This document shows, piece by piece, positions 50,274 through 59,222 of a DNA stretch of 64,000 nt. Position numbers and translations under genes: made by a program. How positions within the stretch are numbered: the stretch's first letter is position 1; each line of letters begins with the position of its first letter. Source of the DNA: DASPNM01 sp035626515 (GTDB taxonomy: Bacteria > Bacteroidota > Bacteroidia > Chitinophagales > Chitinophagaceae); contig DASPNM010000028.1 in NCBI GenBank assembly GCA_035626515.1, positions 1 through 64,000 on the forward strand. The letters run 5' to 3'. Below the pieces are notes generated by a model. The model saw only the letters and a program-made list of their open reading frames with translations, was not told the DNA's origin and did not search any database.

Positions 50274-51881
50274 ATGAAATATACCCGAAGAAGCCGCGTC
50301 GGAATTTGCGCGAGCGTCGTTGGTTTTCTCTTCGCCCATTCCGTTTTGTTCGCGCAGGTCCAAAAAGCTCCGGAACGTAAAGAAGGTCGTGGGCCGTGGA
50401 ACCAGCTCGTCATTCGAGGAGTAACGCTGATCAACGGAACGGGTGCGCCGCCGCTCGGGCCCGTGGATATTGTGATTGAAAAGAATCGCATCAAACAGAT
50501 CCGCGTGGTGGGAACGCCGGGCGTTGGGATCGACACGGCGCGCCGGCCGAAGCTCGTGGCCGGTGGCGAGGAGCTGAATTGCGAGGGAATGTACGTGCTG
50601 CCGGGATTCATTGACATGCACGGGCATATTGGCGGCAAGGAGCAGGGTACGCCGGCGGAATATGTGTTCAAGCTCTGGATGGCGCACGGCATCACCACGG
50701 TTCGCGATCCTGCTGCAGGGAACGGCCTGGACTGGACGCTCGAAGCGAAGCGGCTCAGCGCCGAGCACCGAATCACTGCGCCGAGAATTTTTGCGTACAC
50801 GGTCTTTGGACAGGGGAGCCGCGAGCCCATCGTCACACCGGAGCAGGCGATCAACTGGGTGCGCGAAAACGCGCGGCGGGGCGCCGATGGCATCAAGTTT
50901 TTCGGAGCGGCACCTGAGATCATGAAAGCCGCGCTCGAAGAGAATAAAAAGCTGGGCTTACGTTCGGCCTGTCATCATGCGCAGCTGGACGTGGTGCGAT
51001 GGAACGTCCTGCACAGCGCGCGGGCGGGTCTCACGACAATGGAACACTGGTATGGATTGCCCGAGGCGCTTTTCGAAGGGCGCACCGTGCAGGATTATCC
51101 CGCGAATTACAATTACAACAACGAGCAGCACCGCTTTGAGGAAGCCGGAAAGCTCTGGAAGCAGGCGGCGCCTCCGCACAGTCCGCGCTGGAACCAGGTG
51201 ATGAACGAGCTGATCTCTCTGGACTTCACCCTCGATCCCACGTTCAATATTTACGATGCCAACCGCGACCTGATGCGCGCGCGGCGCGCAGAATGGCACG
51301 AAGACTACACGCTGCCCTCACTTTGGAAATTTTTCGCCCCGAGCCGCACCGCTCACGGCTCTTACTGGCATCACTGGGGGACGGAGCAGGAGCTCGCTTG
51401 GAAAGAGAACTACCGGCTCTGGATGAGCTTTGTGAATGAATACAAGAACCGCGGGGGACGCGTCACCACCGGAAGCGACAACGGCTACATTTATCAGCTA
51501 TATGGTTTTGGTTACGTGCGCGAACTCGAGTTGCTGCGCGAAGCGGGCTTTCATCCACTTGAAGTAATCCGAAGCGCCACCCTTTTCGGGGCACAGGCGC
51601 TGGGGCAGGAGAAAGACCTCGGCAGCGTGGAACCGGGGAAACTGGCCGATCTTGTGATCATTGACGCGAATCCACTCGAAAACCTGCAGTATCTCTATGG
51701 CACCGGGGCCATCGTGCTGACCGAACAGAACCGCGTGGTGCGTAAGGGCGGGGTGAAATACACGATCAAGGACGGGATCGTGTACGACGCGAAGCAACTG
51801 CTCGAAGACGTTCGAAAAATGGTGGAGCAGGAAAAGGCAAAGACCGGCTTTAAGATTATGCAGCCGGGACGCCCCCTCTGA
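50274..51881 (+). CDS. Exported metal-dependent amidohydrolase
   Basis: The 535-residue protein has a signal peptide (about 1-27) and an amidohydrolase-fold domain. It has HxH in FIDMHGHIG (His116, His118), the DGIKFFG lysine expected to be carbamylated, His residues in SACHHAQ and MEHWYGLP, and the metal-ligand Asp in GSDNGYIYQ. An N- and C-terminal composite beta-sandwich frames the barrel (LGSVEPGKLADLVIIDANPL). It hydrolyses amide or related bonds of an unknown periplasmic substrate; an Xaa-Pro dipeptidase-like or imidazolonepropionase-like role is possible. It begins 16 nt after cysS. Confidence 0.9.
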   Translation: MKYTRRSRVGICASVVGFLFAHSVLFAQVQKAPERKEGRGPWNQLVIRGVTLINGTGAPPLGPVDIVIEKNRIKQIRVVGTPGVGIDTARRPKLVAGGEELNCEGMYVLPGFIDMHGHIGGKEQGTPAEYVFKLWMAHGITTVRDPAAGNGLDWTLEAKRLSAEHRITAPRIFAYTVFGQGSREPIVTPEQAINWVRENARRGADGIKFFGAAPEIMKAALEENKKLGLRSACHHAQLDVVRWNVLHSARAGLTTMEHWYGLPEALFEGRTVQDYPANYNYNNEQHRFEEAGKLWKQAAPPHSPRWNQVMNELISLDFTLDPTFNIYDANRDLMRARRAEWHEDYTLPSLWKFFAPSRTAHGSYWHHWGTEQELAWKENYRLWMSFVNEYKNRGGRVTTGSDNGYIYQLYGFGYVRELELLREAGFHPLEVIRSATLFGAQALGQEKDLGSVEPGKLADLVIIDANPLENLQYLYGTGAIVLTEQNRVVRKGGVKYTIKDGIVYDAKQLLEDVRKMVEQEKAKTGFKIMQPGRPL

Positions 51882-51902
51882 GAATGCACCTAATTCCGAT
51901 TT

Positions 51903-52670
51903 TCAATTTTCAATACTCACAACATTCTCCCTCCCCTTGGGGGAGGGTCGGGGTGGGGCTTCTCCCTCCCCTTTGGGGGAGGGCTGGCGTGGGGCCGCTC
52001 TCACCATCTCCCTCTTCCCCACTGGCCCGGGGAGTTTTTCAACTAAGAAACCGGCTGCCTGCATCGCGCGGCGCACCGAACCTTTGCTGCAATAAGTGAC
52101 GAGAATTCCGCCGGGCGACATCCACGTGTAAAGCTTTTCGAAAATCTCCTGTGTCCAGAGTTCGGGCTGTGCCGATGGCGCGAAGGCGTCGTAATAGACC
52201 AGGTCGAACCGGCTGGTCGCCGAATAATCCTGCAGCGTTGATTTGATTTTTGTGAACCCGAAACCGGGATTCATGCGATGGGTTTTTTCCCATTCGCAGC
52301 GGTGCAGCTCGTCAAACACCGGTTGCAGCTCCGGCCTCCCGAGCTGCGCGCAGTAGTTGAGTTGCCTGACCTCATCTTCCCCCAGCGGGAAAGGTTCAAT
52401 GGCTGTGTAATGGATCTCCAATCCCGTCTTTTCCGATTCGATCAGCGTGAGCAGGGCGTTCAGTCCCGTGCCGAAGCCTATTTCCATTATGTGCACCGGC
52501 CTCCGGCCGGCGATCGCGGCCAGTCCGGCGCGAATGAACACGTGAATGGATTCTGCGATCGCGCCGTGCCGGGAATGATAGCTGACTCCCAGCTCCGGTA
52601 CTTCCACCGTATGGGACCCGTCGCCGGTGATCACAATTTTTCGCTGCACTGTGGTTTTTTGAACGGGCAT
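51903..52670 (-). CDS. mnmD: tRNA mnm5s2U-type methyltransferase (MnmD) with a repeat-encoded tail
   Basis: The 255-residue protein has the MnmC-like SAM-dependent methyltransferase domain: MEIGFGTGLNALLTL (about 67-81), IHYTAIEPFPL, a YYDAFAPSAQPELWT catalytic-loop segment and GGILVTYCSKGSVRRAMQAAGF. It lacks the FAD oxidase domain of fused MnmC. It would add the final methyl to the wobble uridine of some tRNAs. The natural C-terminus appears to end near GPVGKREMVRA. The last 30 or so residues (repeating PSPKGEGE and PRPSPKGRE) are encoded by the palindromic repeat at 51927-51995. Confidence 0.88.
   Translation of the reverse strand: MPVQKTTVQRKIVITGDGSHTVEVPELGVSYHSRHGAIAESIHVFIRAGLAAIAGRRPVHIMEIGFGTGLNALLTLIESEKTGLEIHYTAIEPFPLGEDEVRQLNYCAQLGRPELQPVFDELHRCEWEKTHRMNPGFGFTKIKSTLQDYSATSRFDLVYYDAFAPSAQPELWTQEIFEKLYTWMSPGGILVTYCSKGSVRRAMQAAGFLVEKLPGPVGKREMVRAAPRQPSPKGEGEAPPRPSPKGRENVVSIEN
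51927..51995. repeat. Palindromic CTCCCTCCCCTTGGGGGAGGG repeat, two units
   Basis: Two related units (ctccctccccttgggggag...ggggtggggc and ctccctcccctttgggggag...gtggggc) sit side by side. A degraded third remnant lies at 52007-52032. The family also occurs at 27397-27430 and 59911-60050. They overlap the 3' end of mnmD. Confidence 0.8.
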
Positions 52671-52710
52671 AAAGATCGTAAATCGTATACTTGCCCTTCA
52701 ACCGCCGCGC

Positions 52711-53331
52711 ATGCATTACCGGGAACATTTGTCGAAGGACGAAAAGCTCAGGCAGCTCATCGCAGAGCACGGAGAAGTGAAGCTGCAGAAAAAGAAACCG
52801 CTGTATTTGTATCTCTGCTACTCGATCATGAGCCAGCAGCTTTCCACCAGCGTGGCGCGCGTGATCCGGCAGCGCTTCGTGGATCTGTACGATGGCGGCG
52901 AGCCGACGCCTCAGCAGATCGTTGACACCCCGTTCGAGCGGCTGCGCGGTATCGGCATGAGCAATGCGAAGGCGAACTACGTTCAGAACGTGGCCCGCTT
53001 CGAGCTTGAAAAGGGAATGGATCACAAGAAACTGTCGCGGATGAGCGACCAGGAAGTGATCGAGTATCTCACTCAGATCAAAGGGGTGGGGCGGTGGACC
53101 ACAGAAATGCTGCTCATGTTTGCCCTTTGCCGGGAGGATGTGTTCGCAATTGACGACCTGGGCCTGCAGCAGGCGGTGGTCGGACTCTACGGCTTGCGGA
53201 ACCGCAGTCCCAAGCTGCTGCGCAACCGGATCCTGAAGCTTTCCGAACAATGGGCACCTTACCGCACGTATGCCTGCATGTACCTGTGGAAATGGAAGGA
53301 CAGCAGGGCCGCAGGCAACGGAAAAAAATAA
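52711..53331 (+). CDS. DNA-3-methyladenine glycosylase II-like (HhH-GPD)
   Basis: The 206-residue protein is a compact HhH-GPD glycosylase. Its helix-hairpin-helix is LTQIKGVGRWTTEMLLMFAL (about 120-139), followed by VFAIDDLGLQQAV with the catalytic Asp at about 148-149. LYLYLCYSIMSQQLSTSVA (31-49) is the AlkA-like N-terminal signature. It excises alkylated purines from DNA. A one-mismatch TATACTTG box lies about 15 nt upstream. It is divergent from mnmD. Confidence 0.9.
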   Translation: MHYREHLSKDEKLRQLIAEHGEVKLQKKKPLYLYLCYSIMSQQLSTSVARVIRQRFVDLYDGGEPTPQQIVDTPFERLRGIGMSNAKANYVQNVARFELEKGMDHKKLSRMSDQEVIEYLTQIKGVGRWTTEMLLMFALCREDVFAIDDLGLQQAVVGLYGLRNRSPKLLRNRILKLSEQWAPYRTYACMYLWKWKDSRAAGNGKK

Positions 53332-53332
53332 T

Positions 53333-53854
53333 TCAGGACTTTGCTCTGCGGTAAACCGTTTCGGTTGCTTTTTCTTCGTGGCGGTCGGGGGAAATGTTAT
53401 AAGCAGTGATCCGGATTTCGTCTTCGCTCAAAAGTTGAAGCGTGGTCCGCCAGCCCCAGTGCTCTTCTTTTTCGGGTGTGACGTAAGCGTAGCTGCCGAG
53501 GACTGTGATTTCATTTTCGGGGGCTTCTTCGTCGGCCCGTTTTCCTTCGGAGTACAGCATGTCGGTGCCGGTGTGAAAGCTGTCGATCCACACGCATTGA
53601 AATTTTTCAAGTGCCAGGTTATAGCCATAAAGCGCAATTCCTTCCAACGGTTTTCCCGAAAAACTGCCCCGGTACTCGTGCTGCAGGTAACGTCCGTCCA
53701 GCAGGAGTTGCATCGTGCCTCTGACAGGAGATTCGTCGGGTTCGGCTGTGGGATCGAGCCATACTTTGGAACTGCCTTCCCATTCTCCGACGAGTCGGGC
53801 GAAAAGGCCGTGTTTTCCCGATTCTTTTGAAGCTGTGAATTTTTCCTGCATCAT
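53333..53854 (-). CDS. DUF1579 family protein
   Basis: The 173-residue protein is a lipocalin-like beta-barrel domain. It contains VGEWEGSSKVWLDPTAEPDESPVRGTMQLLLDGRYLQHEYRGSFSGKPLEGIALYGYN, the DUF1579 signature. The frame is open to 53962, but I start at ATG 53854 because the upstream codons overlap the next gene. It ends 2 nt from the glycosylase stop (convergent) and starts 7 nt after the zinc peptidase stop. Function unknown. Confidence 0.8.
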   Translation of the reverse strand: MMQEKFTASKESGKHGLFARLVGEWEGSSKVWLDPTAEPDESPVRGTMQLLLDGRYLQHEYRGSFSGKPLEGIALYGYNLALEKFQCVWIDSFHTGTDMLYSEGKRADEEAPENEITVLGSYAYVTPEKEEHWGWRTTLQLLSEDEIRITAYNISPDRHEEKATETVYRRAKS

Positions 53855-53861
53855 ACTGGCT

Positions 53862-54719
53862 TTAGTTGCGCAACGAAGGATCGCTAAAAGTATCGCCCTG
53901 CCGCAAGTCCCCGGACTGGAATCCTTTCCGGAACCAGTACATGCGTTGCTCCGACGTGCCATGCGTAAAGCTTTCCGGCACTACGTAGCCGCGGGTCTCA
54001 AGCTGCAGGCGGTCGTCGCCGATGGCGTTGGCCGCATTGAGGGCTTCGTCAATATCGTCGGGGTCCAGAATGTTTTTCATCTTTTGCGCGTGGTGGGCCC
54101 AGACGCCCGCGTAGAAATCCGCCTGCAACTCCAACATCACCGAATACCTGTTGAATTCCTCTTCCGGCACCCGGTTGCGGAGCGAGCTCACTTTGTCCGA
54201 AGTTCCCAAAAGTTTTTGTACGTGATGCCCGATTTCATGGGCCACCACGTAAGCCATGGCAAAGTCGCCCGGCGCGCGGAAGCGATTTTCCAGTTCTTCA
54301 TAAAATGAAAGATCGATGTATACCTCGCGATCGGCCGGGCAATAGAATGGTCCTGATGCTGAGCTGGCGAACCCACAGGCCGACTGCACCTGTCCGCGGA
54401 AGAGAACGAGCGTGGGCTCGTGGTAATCCATGCCTTCGGTAGCGAGGAGCTCGTTCCAGACATCTTCAGTGTAGGCGAGCACCACTTTCACGAATTTCGC
54501 GCGTTCTTCGTCGGCCGCCTGTTCCTCCGCAGTCATTTCCGTGGATTGCCCGGGAAACTGGATCGCCTGCGAAGGATCGCCGCCTCCGCCGCCCATGAGA
54601 AATTGAAGCACCAGGAAAATTACGCCGAGCAGTCCTCCGCCGATTGCCAGTCCACCCCCGGTGGAGAGACCGCGGCGGTCATCTACGTTAGTGCTTTCTC
54701 TTCCGCCTATCCATCTCAT
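53862..54719 (-). CDS. Neutral zinc metallopeptidase, YpfJ family
   Basis: The 285-residue protein has an N-terminal glycine-rich membrane segment (about 22-42) and a Zn_peptidase domain. The domain has the HEIGHHVQ zinc motif (161-168) and the distal ligand region YSVMLELQADFYAGVWA, followed by GTSEQRMYWFRKGFQSGD. YpfJ-like proteins are membrane-anchored metallopeptidases of unknown substrate. It forms a two-gene unit with the DUF1579 gene. Confidence 0.9.
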   Translation of the reverse strand: MRWIGGRESTNVDDRRGLSTGGGLAIGGGLLGVIFLVLQFLMGGGGGDPSQAIQFPGQSTEMTAEEQAADEERAKFVKVVLAYTEDVWNELLATEGMDYHEPTLVLFRGQVQSACGFASSASGPFYCPADREVYIDLSFYEELENRFRAPGDFAMAYVVAHEIGHHVQKLLGTSDKVSSLRNRVPEEEFNRYSVMLELQADFYAGVWAHHAQKMKNILDPDDIDEALNAANAIGDDRLQLETRGYVVPESFTHGTSEQRMYWFRKGFQSGDLRQGDTFSDPSLRN

Positions 54720-54750
54720 CGAACGGATTTTTTGTTTTCATTCCAGTTGT

Positions 54751-54960
54751 TCAGATTCCTTTCGGCTTTTCACCGAGCCGGGCGGATTCGCCTTCATCGA
54801 GGTCTTCGTTTGGGTTATTGGCGGAGAGGTCAGCATCCTGGCTGATATCCGCTTCTGCCTGGCGAAAGGCCTGGATGTGTTCCTGTTTTTCTTCCGGTGG
54901 GATTTGTCCCGGCAGCGGGTGCTCGTGCTTTCCTCGTTTTTTCTTGTCGCGCCTGTTCAT
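54751..54960 (-). CDS. Small hydrophilic hypothetical protein
   Basis: A 69-residue highly charged protein (MNRRDKKKRGKHEHPLPGQI then PPEEKQEHIQAFRQAEADI) with no hydrophobic segment. It lies 31 nt upstream of the zinc peptidase gene on the same strand. The composition (basic N-terminus, acidic C-terminus) suggests a disordered protein. The start is the internal ATG at 54960; the longer frame begins in the repeat-rich spacer. Confidence 0.5.
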   Translation of the reverse strand: MNRRDKKKRGKHEHPLPGQIPPEEKQEHIQAFRQAEADISQDADLSANNPNEDLDEGESARLGEKPKGI

Positions 54961-55017
54961 GGCAGGAAGTTTTAATAGCCACTGCAAGGATTATTCCAGC
55001 CCGGAGCCCCACGCCAT

Positions 55018-55493
55018 GGCGCGAGGCGCGAGGTGCGAGGTGCGGGGTGCGGGGTGGGATGTGGGATATGGGTGATGAACAACCCTAAACCCTCCACACC
55101 AAACTCTAAACAAATGGCACGGGGTGCGGGGACGGGATGTGGGATGTGAGATGTGCGATGTGGGAGGTGGGAGTTGATAGACAACTCTAAACCCTAAACA
55201 AACGGCGCGGGGTACGAGGCACGGGGTGTGGGGTCCCAATACTGCTTACTCCTTACTGATTACTGCTTTGCCCCGGCTCCGAATCCCGACGAATTCGCGG
55301 AGCGAATTGTCGGGATGCCGGCCGCAAGCGCCGGCACTCCGAACTCCCGACTAACTGGCACGGGGCGCGGGGTGGGATGTGGGATATGGGTGATGAACAA
55401 CCCTAAACCCTCCACACCAAACTCTAAACAAATGGCGCGAGGTGCGGGGTGAGATGTGAGATGTGGATGTGGGATGTGGGATGTGGGTGTTGA
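55018..55493. repeat. Repeat block with an exact 70-bp direct duplication
   Basis: The 476-bp block has no gene. It consists of 'gcgaggtgcggggtgcggggtgggatgtgg' style units interleaved with 'ccctaaaccctccac' units. Bases 55049-55118 and 55367-55436 are identical over 70 bp. Between them lies a hairpin (55285-55313, cccgac..aattcgc / gcgaatt..gtcggg). Confidence 0.85.
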
Positions 55494-55685
55494 TTATCGC
55501 GCAGTTTTTTTGATTGTCCGGTACAATGAAATGCAGATCCGCCCTGTGATCAAAAAGAATAGTCCAAACAGGAAAGCATATTTCCTGTAGAAGCTGCGTT
55601 CCGGGGCATAGACCAGGGCATAGATAAGGAAGCCCAGGCTGATGAGTGTCAGTATGAACGTGATGCCGAAGTAAATTTTTGACAT
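55494..55685 (-). CDS. Small two-helix membrane protein
   Basis: The 63-residue protein (MSKIYFGITFILTLISLGFL and onward) has two predicted membrane helices separated by a short YAPERSFYRKY loop and ends with a basic RTIKKTAR tail. The base composition of this gene and the next two is more AT-rich than the rest of the window. No family is recognised. A TTG start six bases upstream is possible; the ATG is preferred. Confidence 0.65.
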   Translation of the reverse strand: MSKIYFGITFILTLISLGFLIYALVYAPERSFYRKYAFLFGLFFLITGRICISLYRTIKKTAR

Positions 55686-55866
55686 TGTCAATTTTTTTGG
55701 GTGTCACGAAGTCGGTGAGTTATCGTTCAATGCATCGCTTCGATTTACTCCGTGAACAAGAGCCCTGCCACCATTGCTGCGTCGCAGAAAGTGTCTCTCT
55801 CCTGGGATTGCGGGCGGGCTCGTACGTTTCTCGATCTAGAAATATACACTCAAATCGGAAAATTTA

Positions 55867-56352
55867 TTAAGGGGCGCTGACCGGGGCATCGGAATTCCAG
55901 ATGTCCCTGAACACTTTCCAAGTACCGTTTTCCTTCTTCAGCACGCTGATGTATTTACCTTTTTCCAAGACCATTTTGTTGTCGCCGTACATCTCATAAG
56001 TTCCCACCTCGACGAGCAGGTCCTGGTCGCCGTGGACTTCGGTCACATTCAGGGTAATGTCCTTTACTCCCATTTGAATAGCTTGCCCCCACATGGAAGC
56101 AATGTCTTTTTTCATTACGGAAGTCATGCCGGGAGGCATTGCGACTGCATCGGAAGAGTAATAGGCAGCCAGGGCTGCGGTATCGCCTTTCCGGAAGTCA
56201 TTGGCGAATTTCACCAGCTCGTTTTGGATCCACTCTTTTTCTTTCGAAAGATCGAAAGAGGCGTCTTTTGTCTTTTCCTTTTCGGGCGAGTCGCCGCATG
56301 CCCAAAACATAAAGCTGGTGAGGGCCAGTGCGATGAGGCTAAATTTGTTCAT
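55867..56352 (-). CDS. SnoaL/DUF4440-like lipoprotein
   Basis: The 161-residue protein has a lipoprotein signal with Cys19 (FMFWACGD) and a cystatin-like NTF2-fold domain: EKEWIQNELVKFANDFRKGDTAALAAYYSSDAVAMPPGM, then EVHGDQDLLVEVGTYEMY and WKVFRDIWNSD. DUF4440/SnoaL-like domains bind or turn over small molecules; none is evident here. Probably attached to the outer or inner membrane. Confidence 0.8.
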   Translation of the reverse strand: MNKFSLIALALTSFMFWACGDSPEKEKTKDASFDLSKEKEWIQNELVKFANDFRKGDTAALAAYYSSDAVAMPPGMTSVMKKDIASMWGQAIQMGVKDITLNVTEVHGDQDLLVEVGTYEMYGDNKMVLEKGKYISVLKKENGTWKVFRDIWNSDAPVSAP

Positions 56353-56639
56353 GATAGATGATTTTAGAATTCAGCAATTAAATATGGGGGACGGCTCGTC
56401 GGGGGGTGCGGCTTATCGGATTTTTAACTTGAGCCGGTTGTAAAATAAGCTTGCCTGAAGAAACAGAATCCGGTTCCTAATATACAAACTGCGGGATATT
56501 TGGGAATCCCCGTCTTGCAAGTTGCCTGCCTCCCCGGCAGTGGGACGACATCAACCCGCAAAAGAACTGGGAGATTGCGAGAAATCCTTTGGGTATTTTC
56601 AATCACACCCCATTCGGAAACGGCGTGCTTGCAACAACT

Positions 56640-56969
56640 TCACACGGCTTCGCCTGCCATTGCAAGCGGAGCACGGGTAATATTGCTTACTTTTTCTAAA
56701 ATATCAAACTGCTTTACGCTGAAACCACTTAGCGCAGGATGACTTAATACACCAGCGGCCAGGGGTGAAGCCTTAAACTGCTCTAAGGCTTTTTCATCTT
56801 CAAAAAGATAGATACCGCCGGCTTCATTTTCTTTTTCGTTCATCAGCCATATTTTCCACTGACAGCCGGGAACTTTTGCAAAATCAGCTGCAAGTGAAGA
56901 ACACATGGTTTCATAATCATTTCTGGGAACATCGAACTTAAAATTCAATTGAAGGATTTGTTGTGACAT
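56640..56969 (-). CDS. YdhR-family monooxygenase-like protein
   Basis: The 109-residue dimeric alpha-beta barrel-type protein (MSQQILQLNFKFDVPRNDYE, then VPGCQWKIWLMNEKENEAGGIYLFEDEKALEQF) matches the putative mono-oxygenase YdhR family. Such proteins are often induced in stress loci. The gene is AT-richer than most of the window and is flanked by gene-free spacers on both sides. Confidence 0.8.
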   Translation of the reverse strand: MSQQILQLNFKFDVPRNDYETMCSSLAADFAKVPGCQWKIWLMNEKENEAGGIYLFEDEKALEQFKASPLAAGVLSHPALSGFSVKQFDILEKVSNITRAPLAMAGEAV

Positions 56970-57449
56970 GTTTTAAAGGTTTTTAATCAAAAATGAAATC
57001 ACAGAGGGAAAGAATAAGTGGATAACGCAGAACATTGGGTTAAAAACAATTTACTACAGTGTTGTCAACCTCAATATCTCTATAAACAACTTGGACAATT
57101 TTCACATAACTCTCAGGGTTTTTTACTCCAGCGCTTCCCAAGTTAATCATTTGCCCGAACATCCGCGAAAAAAGGGGGCCTGTCCATTTTCGCAGGAAGC
57201 AGGGTTCCGGATCCCAGCGGCGATACGTTGCTTGTGCATGGAGGTGCTTCCCACTTCGTTCGCGTTCGCCGCCGCGGAATTTTTTGTTACCGGAAAAACC
57301 ATAACTGTTTCGTGCATTTGTTCGCGTGGAGACCAAAAATAACCTAGGGCTGTTTCGACCAACAGCACAGAATAAAAAGTATTATGGCGAACTGCTTCCA
57401 ATCCGATTAGGAGATTGTTTGAAGTGAAACGGGGGCGTGATGGTGTGTT
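56970..57449. other. Gene-free 480-bp spacer
   Basis: Between the YdhR gene and the dipeptide epimerase. Short frames on both strands (for example 57091-57342 and 57147-57401) have no recognisable domain or start signal and look random. The base composition is mixed, AT-rich near 56970-57120 and GC-rich after. I see no structured repeat. Confidence 0.5.
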
Positions 57450-58556
57450 CTAAACGTCTACCCTCTCCATCCCTTCCAGCCTCTCCTTTGAAATTTGCGC
57501 TCCCAGCCCCGGCGCATCCGGCACTTCCACCACGCCGTTCGGCTTGTAAATCAATCCGCCCTCCACCACATCCTCCGCGTGCATCAGCGGAGTGTCGAAG
57601 TCGCAGTATTTCACCGCCGGACTGCAAAGCGCCAGGTGCGCGGAAGCGGTCATTCCCAGCCGGGATTCCATGAAAGCCCCCACCTGGCAAACAATTCCAG
57701 CCTCTTCCGCCAGCTTCAAAATCTTCAGCGCGCCGCACAACCCTCCCGTTTTTCCCAGCTTGATGTTGAACTGATCACAAGCCTTTAACCGGATCAGCCG
57801 CTCCGCGTCGTGATGATCCCCACAACTTTCATCCGCCATGATCGGGATGGGCGACTTCTTCCTCAACTTTTTCAAATTCATGAAATCCCAGCGCGGGATC
57901 GGCTCCTCGCAATGCGTGATCCCGAATTTTTCCAGATCCTTCAGGATCCGCGCCGCCGACCGAAGGTCCCAGCCCTGGTTGGCATCAATGGAAACAGGAA
58001 TCTCATCCCCGACCGCCTCCCGGATCCGCCGTATCCGCTCCACATCCTTCTTTCGATTCTCTCCCAGCTTGACCTTGATCGAGGGATAACCCGCCGACTT
58101 CACTTTCACCGCGTCTGCAGCCATCTTCTCCGTTGTATCGAGGCTCACCGTGTAATCGGTCTCCAGCACCTTATCCTTCTTTCCTCCCAGCAGACGATAC
58201 AACGGCAACCCGTCATGCTGCCCGCGGATGTCGTGCAGCGCGATGTCGAACGCGCTCTTGATGCTGCTGTTCCCGTAGATCAGCCGGTTCATCTCGCGCA
58301 GGCATCCCTCAATGTCCAGCGCGTCGCGGCCCTTCAGCAGCCGCCCGAAATACTGCCCCACGATAAAACAGGTGTCCATACTCTCCCCGTTCACCGGCAT
58401 GTAGGGGCTGCATTCTCCAAATCCAACCAGTCCCTCCTTCGTGCGGATCCGTACCAGCAGGTTGTTCACATGCGTTTCCCGCGCAAGCGAAGTAATAAAC
58501 GGCTCAATGAGTGGTATTCGCAATTTGTATAATGTGACGTCGAGGATGGTTTGCAT
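57450..58556 (-). CDS. L-Ala-D/L-Glu-type dipeptide epimerase
   Basis: The 368-residue enolase-superfamily protein has a capping domain (about 1-120) and a barrel. The barrel has catalytic Lys161 and Lys163 in IKVKLG, metal ligands Asp191 (DANQGW), Glu218 (CEEP) and Asp242 (ADES), and the second Lys in NIKLGK (266-269). The DFDTPLM segment near the C-terminus is the dipeptide-binding DxD element of this family. It interconverts L- and D-residues in peptidoglycan-derived dipeptides. A TACCTTTA near-match to the -7 box lies about 17 nt upstream. Confidence 0.92.
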   Translation of the reverse strand: MQTILDVTLYKLRIPLIEPFITSLARETHVNNLLVRIRTKEGLVGFGECSPYMPVNGESMDTCFIVGQYFGRLLKGRDALDIEGCLREMNRLIYGNSSIKSAFDIALHDIRGQHDGLPLYRLLGGKKDKVLETDYTVSLDTTEKMAADAVKVKSAGYPSIKVKLGENRKKDVERIRRIREAVGDEIPVSIDANQGWDLRSAARILKDLEKFGITHCEEPIPRWDFMNLKKLRKKSPIPIMADESCGDHHDAERLIRLKACDQFNIKLGKTGGLCGALKILKLAEEAGIVCQVGAFMESRLGMTASAHLALCSPAVKYCDFDTPLMHAEDVVEGGLIYKPNGVVEVPDAPGLGAQISKERLEGMERVDV

Positions 58557-58679
58557 GCCGCGGTTTGTGAATTAAAGGTAAAAGCTTCCGAGGTTTTGCC
58601 GGGATGGCTTTGTTTTTGACCAGCAGCGCGCGCCGGGCGAAAACAACAAAATCCCCGTCCGCGCGTTTTAATTCCGACT

Positions 58680-59222
58680 ATGAAAAAGCCATTTCTCTTC
58701 CTCTTCGCCTGCAGCCTTTTTATGTTCTCCTGCAAAAAAGAGGTCACCGAACTGCCGCCGGCAACGCAGACCGGCGCCAATACTTTTGGAGCACGGGTCA
58801 ACGGGAACATCTGGATCCCGCAACGCTTCGGCCCGTTCAATGCCGACAATTTGCTCGAGGCGCGCATGCTTCCGAACGGCGACATCTACATTAACGCCCG
58901 CAATTTTTCGCGCTCGCCGGTCGAGACCGAGTTCGAGCTGCTAATTAAAGGCGTGACCGGACCCGGAACCTACGCGCTGAATACCGACATTTCTTATTAC
59001 CCGACTACCGGCGCGAGCTACGGCTACTACGTGGAGCGTAATATCACGCCCACCAACGAATGGATCACTTCCGCTCATTACGGCGGATCAGTGACCATCA
59101 CGCGTCTCGACAACGCGGCCCGTTTTGTATCCGGTACCTTTCAGTTCAACGCCAACACGCTCTACAATGCCCCGCAACCGATCAGCGTCACCGAAGGGCG
59201 TTTTGACGTGCGCTTGCAGTAG
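58680..59222 (+). CDS. DUF6252-like lipoprotein
   Basis: The 180-residue protein has a lipobox at LFMFSC (Cys18) and a beta-rich mature part starting FGARVNGNIWIPQRFGPF, the typical opening of DUF6252 domains, and ends ISVTEGRFDVRLQ. Function unknown; probably outer-membrane anchored. Confidence 0.75.
   Translation: MKKPFLFLFACSLFMFSCKKEVTELPPATQTGANTFGARVNGNIWIPQRFGPFNADNLLEARMLPNGDIYINARNFSRSPVETEFELLIKGVTGPGTYALNTDISYYPTTGASYGYYVERNITPTNEWITSAHYGGSVTITRLDNAARFVSGTFQFNANTLYNAPQPISVTEGRFDVRLQ

Noticed and set aside
55018..55493. Possible CRISPR array
   Set aside because: The repeats are irregular mosaics with one 70-bp duplication; there are no evenly spaced repeats of constant length and no cas genes nearby.
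57091..57401. Short frames on both strands before the dipeptide epimerase
   Set aside because: They lack conserved motifs, start signals or a signal peptide, so I treat the region as empty.
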